From assembly GCA_027031305.1 (NCBI GenBank), contig JALVRJ010000160.1, positions 1-5,464 on the forward strand: 5,464 nucleotides of DNA, given 5' to 3'. Source of the stretch: Hyphomicrobiales bacterium (GTDB lineage Bacteria > Pseudomonadota > Alphaproteobacteria > Rhizobiales > Aestuariivirgaceae). Numbering within the stretch: position 1 is the stretch's first letter; every line of letters begins with the position of its first letter. Made by a program: the position numbers and the translations under genes. Shown piece after piece: positions 1 through 4,897 of the stretch. The notes under the pieces were generated by a model that worked only from the letters and a program-made list of their open reading frames with translations, was not told where the DNA came from and ran no database searches.

Positions 1-1
1 C

Positions 2-622
2 AGCTTCACCCTGTTGATGATGAACATCGACATCCTGTTGCTGGAAAGGTTTGTCACGCCGGACCAGCTGGGCATCTATTTCGCCGCCGCCCGCGTCATC
101 GCCTTCGTCGCCTTCGTCCATTTCGCTGTGGTCGCCGTCGCCATGCCACGTTTCGCAGCCGCCTATGCCAGGCGTGACATCGCCACCGCCGCCCGGCTGT
201 TGCGCCTGTTCCGGCTGTGGACCCTGGCGCCTTCGCTGCTCGGCACCGGCGTGCTGTTGCTCATGGGGCCATTCATCCTTGGCATGTTCGGGCCTGAGTT
301 CGTCTCGGCCATGCCGATCATGATCGTGCTGGCGGCGGGCTACCTGGCCAATGCCCTCACCGGCCCCGCCGAGGCCATGCTGGCGGTGTCCGGCAAGCAG
401 GTGTTCATCGCCTGGCTCTCCGGCGTCACGGCGGGCCTCAACGTGGTGCTCAACCTGGTGCTGATTCCCGTCCACGGTCCGCTCGGCGCCGCCATCGCCA
501 CCAGCTGCTCCTTCATCTTCCAGGCCGCCATGCTGTGGTGGGCCAGCAATCGCCTGGTGCGCAAGGGCTATGACGAGGCCTCGACCGAGCACGACGAAGC
601 GGCAATGGCGGAAACGCGATGA
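2..622 (+). CDS. Polysaccharide/oligosaccharide flippase (Wzx/MATE-like), C-terminal part
   Basis: This is the 3' part of a multi-pass inner-membrane flippase of the MATE/Wzx group, which moves lipid-linked sugar units across the cytoplasmic membrane for polysaccharide assembly. The reading frame is open to the left edge (first full codon at base 2), so the ATG near base 17 is internal and the N-terminal half lies outside the window. About 206 residues are visible. The start of the visible part (NIDILLLERF, then GIYFAAARV) resembles the middle of these transporters, where a long helix carries an Asp and a GIY motif. At least four further hydrophobic segments follow, at about residues 75-95, 103-125, 132-158 and 160-182 of the visible part. 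The GLNVVLNLVLIPVHGPLGAAIAT stretch is typical of the Polysacc_synt_C region. The polypeptide ends in a short charged tail. Its stop overlaps the next start (ATGA, 619-622), so the two genes are probably co-transcribed. The family call is firm; the sugar substrate cannot be told. Confidence 0.85.
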   Translation, partial: SFTLLMMNIDILLLERFVTPDQLGIYFAAARVIAFVAFVHFAVVAVAMPRFAAAYARRDIATAARLLRLFRLWTLAPSLLGTGVLLLMGPFILGMFGPEFVSAMPIMIVLAAGYLANALTGPAEAMLAVSGKQVFIAWLSGVTAGLNVVLNLVLIPVHGPLGAAIATSCSFIFQAAMLWWASNRLVRKGYDEASTEHDEAAMAETR

Positions 623-1785
623 TCACGCCTCCGGAACTGGCGCGGGACATGGAACGCAACGCCGCCTGGCTGGCGCTGGAGGATTGCGCGCTGGAGCCCA
701 CGCCGGTGGCCACGTGGGCCTTCGCCGGCACGGCCAACGAGGTTTTGCCCGAGCATCGCCGCCCCACGCTGCTGTTCATGGAAGGGTCCGACGGCGGCCT
801 GCTGGGTGCCTTTCCCCTGTTGTTCGAGCATCGCCGCTGGAGGCCCCTTGGCCGCCTCGCCACCAGCTTGTGGGGCGACATGGATTTCCTCGGCGTGCCG
901 CTCGTCCATTCCGACCATGCCATCGACGTGCTGCAAGACCTGTTCGCCATGGTCCGCGTCTCGGGCATCGCCGCGGTGGAATTCCGCCACCTGCCGGCCG
1001 ACGGTCCGTTCCTCGCCGTGCTGAGACAGGCTCTGGCGCGCCACGGCCTGCGGCCCGTCGTCATGGATCGGTGGCGGCGCGCCGTGCTCGACGCCACCCG
1101 TGATCCACAAGCCTGGTGGCGCGAGGACATGTCCGCCCGCCACCGCGGTGAATGGCGCCGTCGCAAGCGGCGGCTGGCCGAACGGGGCGCGCTGACCTTC
1201 GAGCGGCTCGAGCGCACGGCCGACGTGATGCCCTGGCTGGAAGAATTCATGGCCCTGGAAGCGGCCGGCTGGAAGGGCGAGGCGGGCACCGCGCTCGCCT
1301 GCCAGCCGCACACGCGCGCCTTCGTCCGCCGCGCCTTGCCGGCCTTTCACGCGCGCGGCGCCCTGGCGTTCTTCCGCCTGCGGTTGGATGGGCGCACCAT
1401 CGCCAGCACCTTCGGGTTCATTCAGCGCGACATGGCCTGGATGGTCAAGATCGCCTTCGACGAGCGCCTGCGCCGGTTCTCTCCCGGCGGCCTGTTGGTC
1501 ATCGAGCTGAGCGAGGCCTTCATGGCCGATCCGCGCATCCGGCTGGTGGATTCCTGCGCCGTGGCCGATCATCCGCTGGTCAGCCACGTCTGGCGCCAAC
1601 GGCGGGAAATGGTGGACGTGCTCGCGCCCCTGCCGCACACCGGCAAGACGCGCTTCACCCTCATCGCCGCCGTCGAGCGCGCCTTCCGCCAGACACGGGC
1701 GCGGGCCGTCCGGGTGGTGGAAGAACTGCGCAAGCGTCGCAAGCGCGAAAAGCGACAGGCCGGGAAGGGCGCGCAAGCGACATGA
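619..1785 (+). CDS. CelD/BcsL-like GNAT-family acyltransferase
   Basis: A 388-residue cytoplasmic protein resembling the CelD/BcsL group (Acetyltransf_6, a GNAT fold related to FemAB), proposed to acylate exopolysaccharide such as cellulose or its precursors. Visible family features, in order: a basic helix RHRGEWRRRKRRLAERG (174-190), EAAGWKGEAGTA (214-225), the strand pair FFRLRLDGRTIASTFGF (251-267), KIAFDERLRRFSPGGLLVIEL (277-297, the acyl-CoA binding core) and DSCAVADHP (311-319), which takes the place of the usual Asp-containing last strand. The C-terminus is extremely basic (about 355-380), perhaps for contact with nucleotide-linked or acidic glycans or with membrane. The start at 619 overlaps the flippase stop by ATGA, with a weak GGCGGA seven bases upstream, which points to translational coupling. 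Length fits the family (350-400). Its flippase partner suggests it decorates the sugar unit exported by that transporter. Acyl donor and acceptor are not deducible from sequence, and no cellulose synthase gene lies in the window. Confidence 0.82.
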   Translation: MITPPELARDMERNAAWLALEDCALEPTPVATWAFAGTANEVLPEHRRPTLLFMEGSDGGLLGAFPLLFEHRRWRPLGRLATSLWGDMDFLGVPLVHSDHAIDVLQDLFAMVRVSGIAAVEFRHLPADGPFLAVLRQALARHGLRPVVMDRWRRAVLDATRDPQAWWREDMSARHRGEWRRRKRRLAERGALTFERLERTADVMPWLEEFMALEAAGWKGEAGTALACQPHTRAFVRRALPAFHARGALAFFRLRLDGRTIASTFGFIQRDMAWMVKIAFDERLRRFSPGGLLVIELSEAFMADPRIRLVDSCAVADHPLVSHVWRQRREMVDVLAPLPHTGKTRFTLIAAVERAFRQTRARAVRVVEELRKRRKREKRQAGKGAQAT

Positions 1786-1808
1786 AAGGAATGCCAACGA
1801 GTGCAAGG

Positions 1809-1841
1809 ACGGGCCGCGGCAAGCGCTTTTGTGCGGCCCGT
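1809..1841 (+). terminator. Hairpin after the acyltransferase gene, possible weak terminator
   Basis: ACGGGCCGC (1809-1817) and GCGGCCCGT (1833-1841) form a perfect 9-bp stem. The loop can extend it with GCAAG/TTTGT pairing (1819-1823 with 1828-1832) after a single bulged G. It starts 24 bases after the stop at 1785, the right place for a + strand terminator. There is no T run after the right arm (TCACGTTCC follows), so it is not a classical intrinsic terminator. It may instead stabilise the 3' end or act with Rho. Confidence 0.45.
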
Positions 1842-1928
1842 TCACGTTCCCATGGAGATCTGGGCGGGCACACAGCGGCGAGAGCTCTTCACACATCCCG
1901 GCATGAGCGATTTGCGGTTGAAGGGCGC

Positions 1929-1956
1929 AAAAAAGAGGCCGCCCGAAGGGGCGGCC
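1929..1956 (-). terminator. Intrinsic terminator on the minus strand
   Basis: Read on the minus strand, GGCCGCCC, a CTTC tetraloop and GGGCGGCC form a perfect 8-bp GC stem (1956 down to 1937), followed at once by TC and six T (1936 to 1929). This is a textbook Rho-independent terminator. It lies about 255 bases beyond the transaminase stop, so it ends either that mRNA with a long 3' UTR or a separate small RNA. Just upstream on the same strand is a pyrimidine- and AU-rich stretch with CCTCCC (1974-1969), the kind of layout seen at the 3' end of Hfq-bound small RNAs. On the + strand no T run follows, so it should act in one direction only. Confidence 0.88.
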
Positions 1957-2091
1957 AAGTGATATATAGGGAGGAAACGCCCAGGAAGGGCATCGCATGG
2001 ACGGAAAAATGTTCCGGCCTTGCACCCGCATTTCTGGCAAGCCGTGGCCGAAAAGGCAATGGCTTGCGCCGCCCTGCGACAAGTTGTCTGA

Positions 2092-2129
2092 GAAAATTCG
2101 AATATATAAATACAACCTCCTGAATTTTC
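2092..2129. repeat. Inverted repeat with a Shine-Dalgarno-like loop
   Basis: GAAAATTC (2092-2099) and GAATTTTC (2122-2129) are perfect 8-base inverted repeats around a 22-base AT-rich spacer. On the minus strand the spacer begins with AGGAGG (2121-2116); on the + strand it ends with CCTCCT. No credible start codon follows the AGGAGG at a normal distance: TTG follows directly, and only ATA/ATT occur further on. The motif is therefore unlikely to be a ribosome site for an annotated gene. It could be an operator, an RNA hairpin, or part of a promoter region. Confidence 0.5.
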
Positions 2130-2211
2130 GCGGCTCTTCATGCCGTCGAGGCACGTGTGGAGCGTCCTTCCGGAATGAAACATGGGCAATATTGCGGCGC
2201 GCTGCGCGGTT

Positions 2212-3066
2212 TCAAGCAGGAATGCGGGCGAAAAACAGCGCCCGCAGCCGCTTGGTCAGCGGCCCCGGTGCGCCACCGCCAACGACGTGTCCGTCGATGC
2301 GCACCACCGGCATGACGCCGAAGGTGGCCGCCGTCTGGAAGGCCTCGTCCGCCGTCAGCGCCTCTTGCGGGCTGAAGGGGCGCAGTTCCACGGGAATACC
2401 TTCGCGCTCGGCGATTTCCAGCAGGATGGCGCGGCGAATGCCGGGCAGGATGCGCGGTTGGCCATCCATTTCCAGCGGCGAGGTGATGATGACGCCGTTC
2501 TTGACGATGTAGGCCGAGGATGAGCAGCCCTCCGTTACCAGGCCGTTCTCCACCATCCAGCCTTCCGCCGCGCCGGCCTCGGTTGCCCGTTGGCGCGACA
2601 GGACCTGCGCCAACAGGGCGATGGACTTGATGTCGCGCCGCCGCCAGCGTTGTTCCTCTACCAGTTTCACCGCGATGCCCCCGGCCACGCGCGGGTTGTC
2701 GACAATGGCCATGGCCTTCGGGAAGGCGAAGACCACCGGCTCGGCATGTTCCGGGAAAGGGAAGTCGCGCTCGGCCACGCCCCGAGTGATCTGCGCGTAG
2801 ATGACGCCTTCCTCCAGCCGGTTGCGGGCGATCAGCTCCTCGTGCATGGCCAGGAAGGCGGCCGGAGACAGCGGCCAGGCGATGCCCAGCGCCTTCAGCG
2901 AACGCGAAAGCCGCGCCACCATCCGCTCCGCGTCCAGCAGCCGTCCGTCGATCACCGGCGTCACCTCGTAGGCGCCATCGCCGAACAGGTAGCCGCGGTC
3001 GAAGGGAGAAACACGGGCCTTCTCTTCCGGCACGTAATGGCCGTTCACGTATACGATGCGTGACAT
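2212..3066 (-). CDS. dat: D-amino-acid transaminase (PLP fold type IV)
   Basis: A 284-residue cytosolic PLP enzyme of the class IV aminotransferase family, predicted to exchange amino groups between D-amino acids (classically D-alanine) and 2-oxo acids, feeding D-Glu/D-Ala pools for peptidoglycan or degrading D-amino acids. Visible features: VNGHYVPEEKARVSPFDRGYLFGDGAYEV (7-35, including Tyr33 of the active site), TRGVAERD (94-101), the PLP-binding lysine in RDIKS (Lys147), the EG pair that contacts the pyridine nitrogen (Glu179), the phosphate-binding ILPGIRR (206-212), and AFQTAATFGVMPVVRIDG (242-259). Length is normal for the family. Oddities: the position of the Bacillus-type carboxylate-trap His (Arg-x-His) is Phe102, though Arg100 is kept, and the usual Asn of EGxSSN is Ser184. 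The start ATG (3066) has GAGG seven bases upstream (3077-3074). The gene begins only 18 bases past the T run of the terminator that follows the upstream gene, so it probably has its own promoter. Branched-chain or 4-amino-4-deoxychorismate activity cannot be excluded. Confidence 0.85.
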   Translation of the reverse strand: MSRIVYVNGHYVPEEKARVSPFDRGYLFGDGAYEVTPVIDGRLLDAERMVARLSRSLKALGIAWPLSPAAFLAMHEELIARNRLEEGVIYAQITRGVAERDFPFPEHAEPVVFAFPKAMAIVDNPRVAGGIAVKLVEEQRWRRRDIKSIALLAQVLSRQRATEAGAAEGWMVENGLVTEGCSSSAYIVKNGVIITSPLEMDGQPRILPGIRRAILLEIAEREGIPVELRPFSPQEALTADEAFQTAATFGVMPVVRIDGHVVGGGAPGPLTKRLRALFFARIPA

Positions 3067-3073
3067 GTCGTTG

Positions 3074-3077
3074 CCTC
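3074..3077 (-). promoter_or_regulatory. Ribosome binding site of the D-amino-acid transaminase
   Basis: GAGG on the minus strand lies seven bases before the ATG at 3066. This supports that start over the longer open frame to its right, which would run through the terminator hairpin. Confidence 0.65.
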
Positions 3078-3084
3078 GTGCAAG

Positions 3085-3113
3085 AAAAAACCCGGGAGCG
3101 TGATGCTCCCGGG
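3085..3113 (-). terminator. Intrinsic terminator after the MBL-fold gene
   Basis: On the minus strand CCCGGGAGC (3113-3105), a five-base loop and GCTCCCGGG (3099-3091) form a perfect 9-bp stem, followed directly by six T (3090-3085). It sits 27 bases past the stop of the MBL-fold gene and is a classic Rho-independent terminator. It implies that the MBL-fold gene and the transaminase are separate transcription units, unless it is leaky or regulated. Confidence 0.93.
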
Positions 3114-3114
3114 G

Positions 3115-3143
3115 AAACTAGCACGAACATCCCGCCTTGTCAG
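3115..3143 (-). promoter_or_regulatory. Possible promoter of the transaminase gene, overlapping the terminator
   Basis: On the minus strand CTGACA (3143-3138; five of six to TTGACA) is followed after exactly 17 bases by TAGTTT (3120-3115; three of six to TATAAT). A start about seven bases on would fall near 3108, inside the left arm of the terminator hairpin. A transcript begun there would lack part of the stem and should escape termination. The -35 overlaps the stop codon of the MBL-fold gene. The -10 is weak, so this is an inference. Confidence 0.35.
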
Positions 3144-4045
3144 AACGTATCCAGCGGCACCTTGAGGTAGCGGATGCCGTTGTCCTCCGGCTCGGGCAGC
3201 TTGCCGGCGTGGATGTTCACCTGGATGGACGGAATGATCAGCCGTGGCAGGCTCAGGGTGGCGTCGCGTTCGGTGCGCATCTTCACGAATTCCTCTTCCG
3301 TGATGCCATCGCGCACGTGAATGTTCTTGCGGCGCTCCTCGCCCACCGTGGTTTCCCAGGCCGGGGCGCGGCCCTTGGGTGGATAGTCATGGCAGACGAA
3401 AATGCGCGTCTGCTCGGGCAGTGACAGGATGCGGCGGATGGAACGATACAGCGTGCGCGCGTCGCCACCGGGGAAGTCGGCCCGCGCCGTGCCGACGTCG
3501 GGCATGAAGATGGTGTCGCCGACGAAGGCGGCATCGCCGATGACGTGGGTCATGCACGCCGGCGTGTGCCCCGGCGTATGCAGGGCCACCGCCCGCATCG
3601 AACCGATAGCGTATCCCTCGCCGTCCTCGAACAGGTGGTCGAAATCTTCCGGCGACCCTTGCAGCGCCTTCTCGTCGTTGAAGATGCGCCCGAAGGTCTT
3701 CTGCACCGTGTCGATGGACTTGCCGATGCCGATCCTGCCGCCGAGGCGCTCCTTGACGTAGGGCGCGGCGGAAAGATGGTCGGCGTGGGCGTGGGTTTCG
3801 ATGATCCAGTCCACCTTCAGCCCGTTGTCCTGCACGAAACCGATCACCCGGTCGGCCGAGCGCGTGTCGGTGTGGCCGGAAACGGGGTCGTAATCCAGCA
3901 CCGTGTCGATGATGGCGCAATGATCGCTGTCGGGGTCCTTCACCACGTAGCTGATGGTGGCCGTCTGCGGGTCGAAGAAGCCCGTCACCTCCGGCCGTGT
4001 GTCCAGGTCGACGATTGTCTCGTTTTCACGCACCTGCGTGGACAT
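3140..4045 (-). CDS. MBL-fold metallohydrolase of the POD/Blh type, probable persulfide dioxygenase
   Basis: A 301-residue soluble metallo-beta-lactamase-fold protein. It carries the HxHxDH signature THAHADH (His85, His87, Asp89, His90), His160 in HTPGH, Asp177 in GDTIF and His219 in VCHDYPP, so all metal-site residues are present. The GTARADFPGGDARTLYRSIRRIL segment (185-207) is typical of the ETHE1/persulfide dioxygenase branch, and the tail LPRLIIPSIQVNIHAGKLPEPEDNG (266-290) is typical of Blh-like bacterial members. ETHE1-type enzymes use one iron (His85, His160 and Asp177 would be the ligands) to oxidise glutathione persulfide to sulfite and glutathione, so a role in sulfide detoxification is likely. 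The start is supported by a strong AGGAGG seven bases before the ATG. It is followed by an intrinsic terminator and appears monocistronic. No BigR/SqrR regulator, rhodanese or sulfide:quinone reductase gene is visible nearby. A glyoxalase II-like thioesterase role is the main alternative. Confidence 0.86.
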   Translation of the reverse strand: MSTQVRENETIVDLDTRPEVTGFFDPQTATISYVVKDPDSDHCAIIDTVLDYDPVSGHTDTRSADRVIGFVQDNGLKVDWIIETHAHADHLSAAPYVKERLGGRIGIGKSIDTVQKTFGRIFNDEKALQGSPEDFDHLFEDGEGYAIGSMRAVALHTPGHTPACMTHVIGDAAFVGDTIFMPDVGTARADFPGGDARTLYRSIRRILSLPEQTRIFVCHDYPPKGRAPAWETTVGEERRKNIHVRDGITEEEFVKMRTERDATLSLPRLIIPSIQVNIHAGKLPEPEDNGIRYLKVPLDTF

Positions 4046-4052
4046 CGTTCTG

Positions 4053-4058
4053 CCTCCT
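4053..4058 (-). promoter_or_regulatory. Strong ribosome binding site of the MBL-fold gene
   Basis: AGGAGG on the minus strand lies seven bases before the ATG at 4045. It is close to the ideal Shine-Dalgarno sequence, fixes the start and suggests efficient translation. Confidence 0.8.
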
Positions 4059-4123
4059 CGCGTTGCAATGTCTCGCGCGCCCCGCGTGGCGGCGGCGCGG
4101 CGTTCATATCAGGAACTTCTAAT

Positions 4124-4151
4124 AAACTAGGGTGAAAATAGCTGACTTCAA
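4124..4151 (-). promoter_or_regulatory. Possible promoter of the MBL-fold gene
   Basis: On the minus strand TTGAAG (4151-4146) is followed after 16 bases by TAGTTT (4129-4124), the same -10 hexamer as in the transaminase promoter candidate. It would give a leader of about 70 bases. The region is clearly AT-richer than the coding DNA around it. The -10 is a weak match, so confidence is low. Confidence 0.3.
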
Positions 4152-4164
4152 TACTCGGGTATTT
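4151..4164. promoter_or_regulatory. Near-palindrome upstream of the MBL-fold gene, possible operator
   Basis: AATAC and GTATT arms flank TCGG (4151-4164), a 14-base imperfect palindrome that touches the proposed -35 element. A second short one, GTTC-N7-GAAC, lies at 4102-4116. Either could be bound by a dimeric repressor. I cannot match them to a known consensus with certainty. Confidence 0.25.
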
Positions 4165-4200
4165 CCGCCAGGCGAGATGACAAAGCGGCAACACCGATGA

Positions 4201-4220
4201 CTTCCACGGATGCGTGGAGG
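4201..4220 (-). terminator. Hairpin after the DUF3426-like gene, possible weak terminator
   Basis: On the minus strand CCTCCACG (4220-4213), a CATC loop and CGTGGAAG (4208-4201) form an 8-bp stem with one G-U pair, beginning 35 bases after the stop of the membrane-protein gene. No T run follows, so intrinsic termination is doubtful. Transcripts may read through toward the MBL-fold gene. Confidence 0.4.
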
Positions 4221-4255
4221 CGGGAAAAGCGACAAGCCGTGGACGGGGGCTCCGC

Positions 4256-4897
4256 TCAGTTTGCCGCCTTCAGTCGCACGCGGACGCTGGCGACACGCGC
4301 CGGCACCGCGCCGAGGCGGGTGTGAAAGCGCGCCTGGGCGCCATCGGCCAACACCCGCGCGTCCTTGCCGATCCGCCAGTGGTAAAGCGAACGGCCCAGG
4401 GGATCGAGCAGATCCAGCGACACCGGCGCCATGGCCACCTGCCGGCCGGTGCGGTTGACGATGCGCCCGCTGATGGCCAGCTCCCGTCCACCGTCTGGTG
4501 TCGGCACCCAGCGCACCAGCAAGGTTTCCATGTCCAGCCGGGGCGGCGGCACCCGCACGCCCAACGCCTGATACAGCCGCGACGCGCCCGGCAGCAGCCG
4601 CGCCACGTCGGCGGCGAACAGCTTCAGCCCCGTCAGCAGCGCCAGCACCGTCACCAACAGCATCAGCCAGCGCCGGCGCTCCGCCGCGCGCGCCTTCTCG
4701 CGGCGGGCGCGCGCCTTTTCCCGTGCCAGGGCTTCCGCCGCCAGCCGCGTGGCGGCGTCCGGCTCCAGCGCGTTCTCGTTGGCCGCTGCCGGCACCGGGC
4801 TGGGAGGCACGTCCCTTGACGCCGTGCGCGACAGCCGCGCCTCGCAAGGAGACGGTTCGCAAGAAAGGTTCAGGGCTCTGGCCGTTTGCTCTATCAT
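4256..4897 (-). CDS. Single-pass membrane protein with DUF3426-like C-terminal domain
   Basis: A 213-residue protein of unknown function. Layout: a Pro/Ala/Glu-rich N-terminal part (1-56), a strongly basic, probably helical stretch AREKARARREKARAAERRR (58-76), one membrane helix (about 77-95), then a periplasmic domain of about 115 residues. The segment after the helix (VARLLPGASRLYQALGVRV) and the beta-rich domain with LAISGRIVNRTGRQ, SLDLLDPLGRSLYHWRIG and a last strand VASVRVRL match the pattern of DUF3426 (an Ig-like or FxLYD-like fold). Alphaproteobacterial relatives often start with an MJ0042-type zinc ribbon with CxxC pairs. Here only Cys13 and Cys18 occur and no CxxC is seen, so that domain is absent. 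The ATG at 4897 is the first sensible start, with a weak GAGG eleven bases upstream; the frame stays open further right but runs antisense across ftsE. The gene is divergent from ftsE, 132 bases away, so a link to the cell envelope or division is plausible but unproven. Confidence 0.72.
   Translation of the reverse strand: MIEQTARALNLSCEPSPCEARLSRTASRDVPPSPVPAAANENALEPDAATRLAAEALAREKARARREKARAAERRRWLMLLVTVLALLTGLKLFAADVARLLPGASRLYQALGVRVPPPRLDMETLLVRWVPTPDGGRELAISGRIVNRTGRQVAMAPVSLDLLDPLGRSLYHWRIGKDARVLADGAQARFHTRLGAVPARVASVRVRLKAAN

Larger units (their letters stand above)
1929..2130 (-). ncRNA. Candidate small RNA or structured 3' UTR
   Basis: The minus strand here holds three stem-loops in series: 2129-2092, 2067-2037 and the terminator 1956-1929. 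The middle one pairs GCAAGCC with GGCTTGC (7 bp) and has an inner 3-bp GC stem closing a UUUUC loop. An AU-rich single-stranded stretch with a CCUCCC motif precedes the terminator. No protein frame is convincing. I could not match this to any RNA family I know, including 6S, SRP RNA and tmRNA. The AT-rich island near 2100-2112 contains TATATT on the minus strand as a possible -10 element, but I find no good -35, so processing from the transaminase mRNA is equally possible. Confidence 0.35.
1786..2211. other. 426-base intergenic region between converging genes
   Basis: No credible protein gene is seen. Open frames exist on both strands but are rich in Arg, Pro and Cys, lack family resemblance, and have no well-placed ribosome site. 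The region holds a hairpin after the acyltransferase stop (1809-1841), a minus-strand intrinsic terminator (1929-1956), a hairpin at 2037-2067, an inverted repeat at 2092-2129 and an AT-rich island around 2091-2115 that contrasts with the GC-rich surroundings. The right part may be the long 3' UTR of the transaminase gene or a separate small RNA on the minus strand. Confidence 0.7.

Noticed and set aside
1881..1888. AGAGCTCT palindrome in the intergenic region
   Set aside because: Eight bases, isolated, with no partner copies. Such palindromes are expected by chance.
2116..2121. AGGAGG on the minus strand as the ribosome site of a small ORF
   Set aside because: Directly following codons offer only a TTG with no spacer or ATA/ATT at odd spacing. 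The resulting frame is the shadow-type frame and runs through the terminator.
1929..2130. SRP RNA, 6S RNA or tmRNA as the identity of the intergenic transcript
   Set aside because: The conserved SRP loop (GGAAGGAAGCAGCC type), a tmRNA CCA end with T-loop, and the 6S bubble layout were looked for by eye and not found.
568..2154. Long minus-strand open frame of 528 codons opposite the acyltransferase gene and the intergenic gap
   Set aside because: It is antisense to a well-supported gene, has a shadow-type composition (rich in Arg, Gly, Pro, His, Gln), no family motif, and no start codon with a ribosome site. Long antisense frames are common in GC-rich genomes.
1997..2512. + strand frame of 171 codons from the ATG in the intergenic gap
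   Set aside because: There is a GGAAGG-like sequence before the ATG, but the product shows no recognisable fold and runs antisense through the end of the transaminase gene.
2138..3130. 330-codon minus-strand frame overlapping the transaminase
   Set aside because: It is the wrong frame of the transaminase gene and passes through the terminator hairpin. The transaminase frame has all the catalytic motifs.
3545..4135. + strand frame of 196 codons opposite the MBL-fold gene
   Set aside because: Its valine- and aspartate-rich composition is the mirror of the MBL coding frame, with no motifs or ribosome site.
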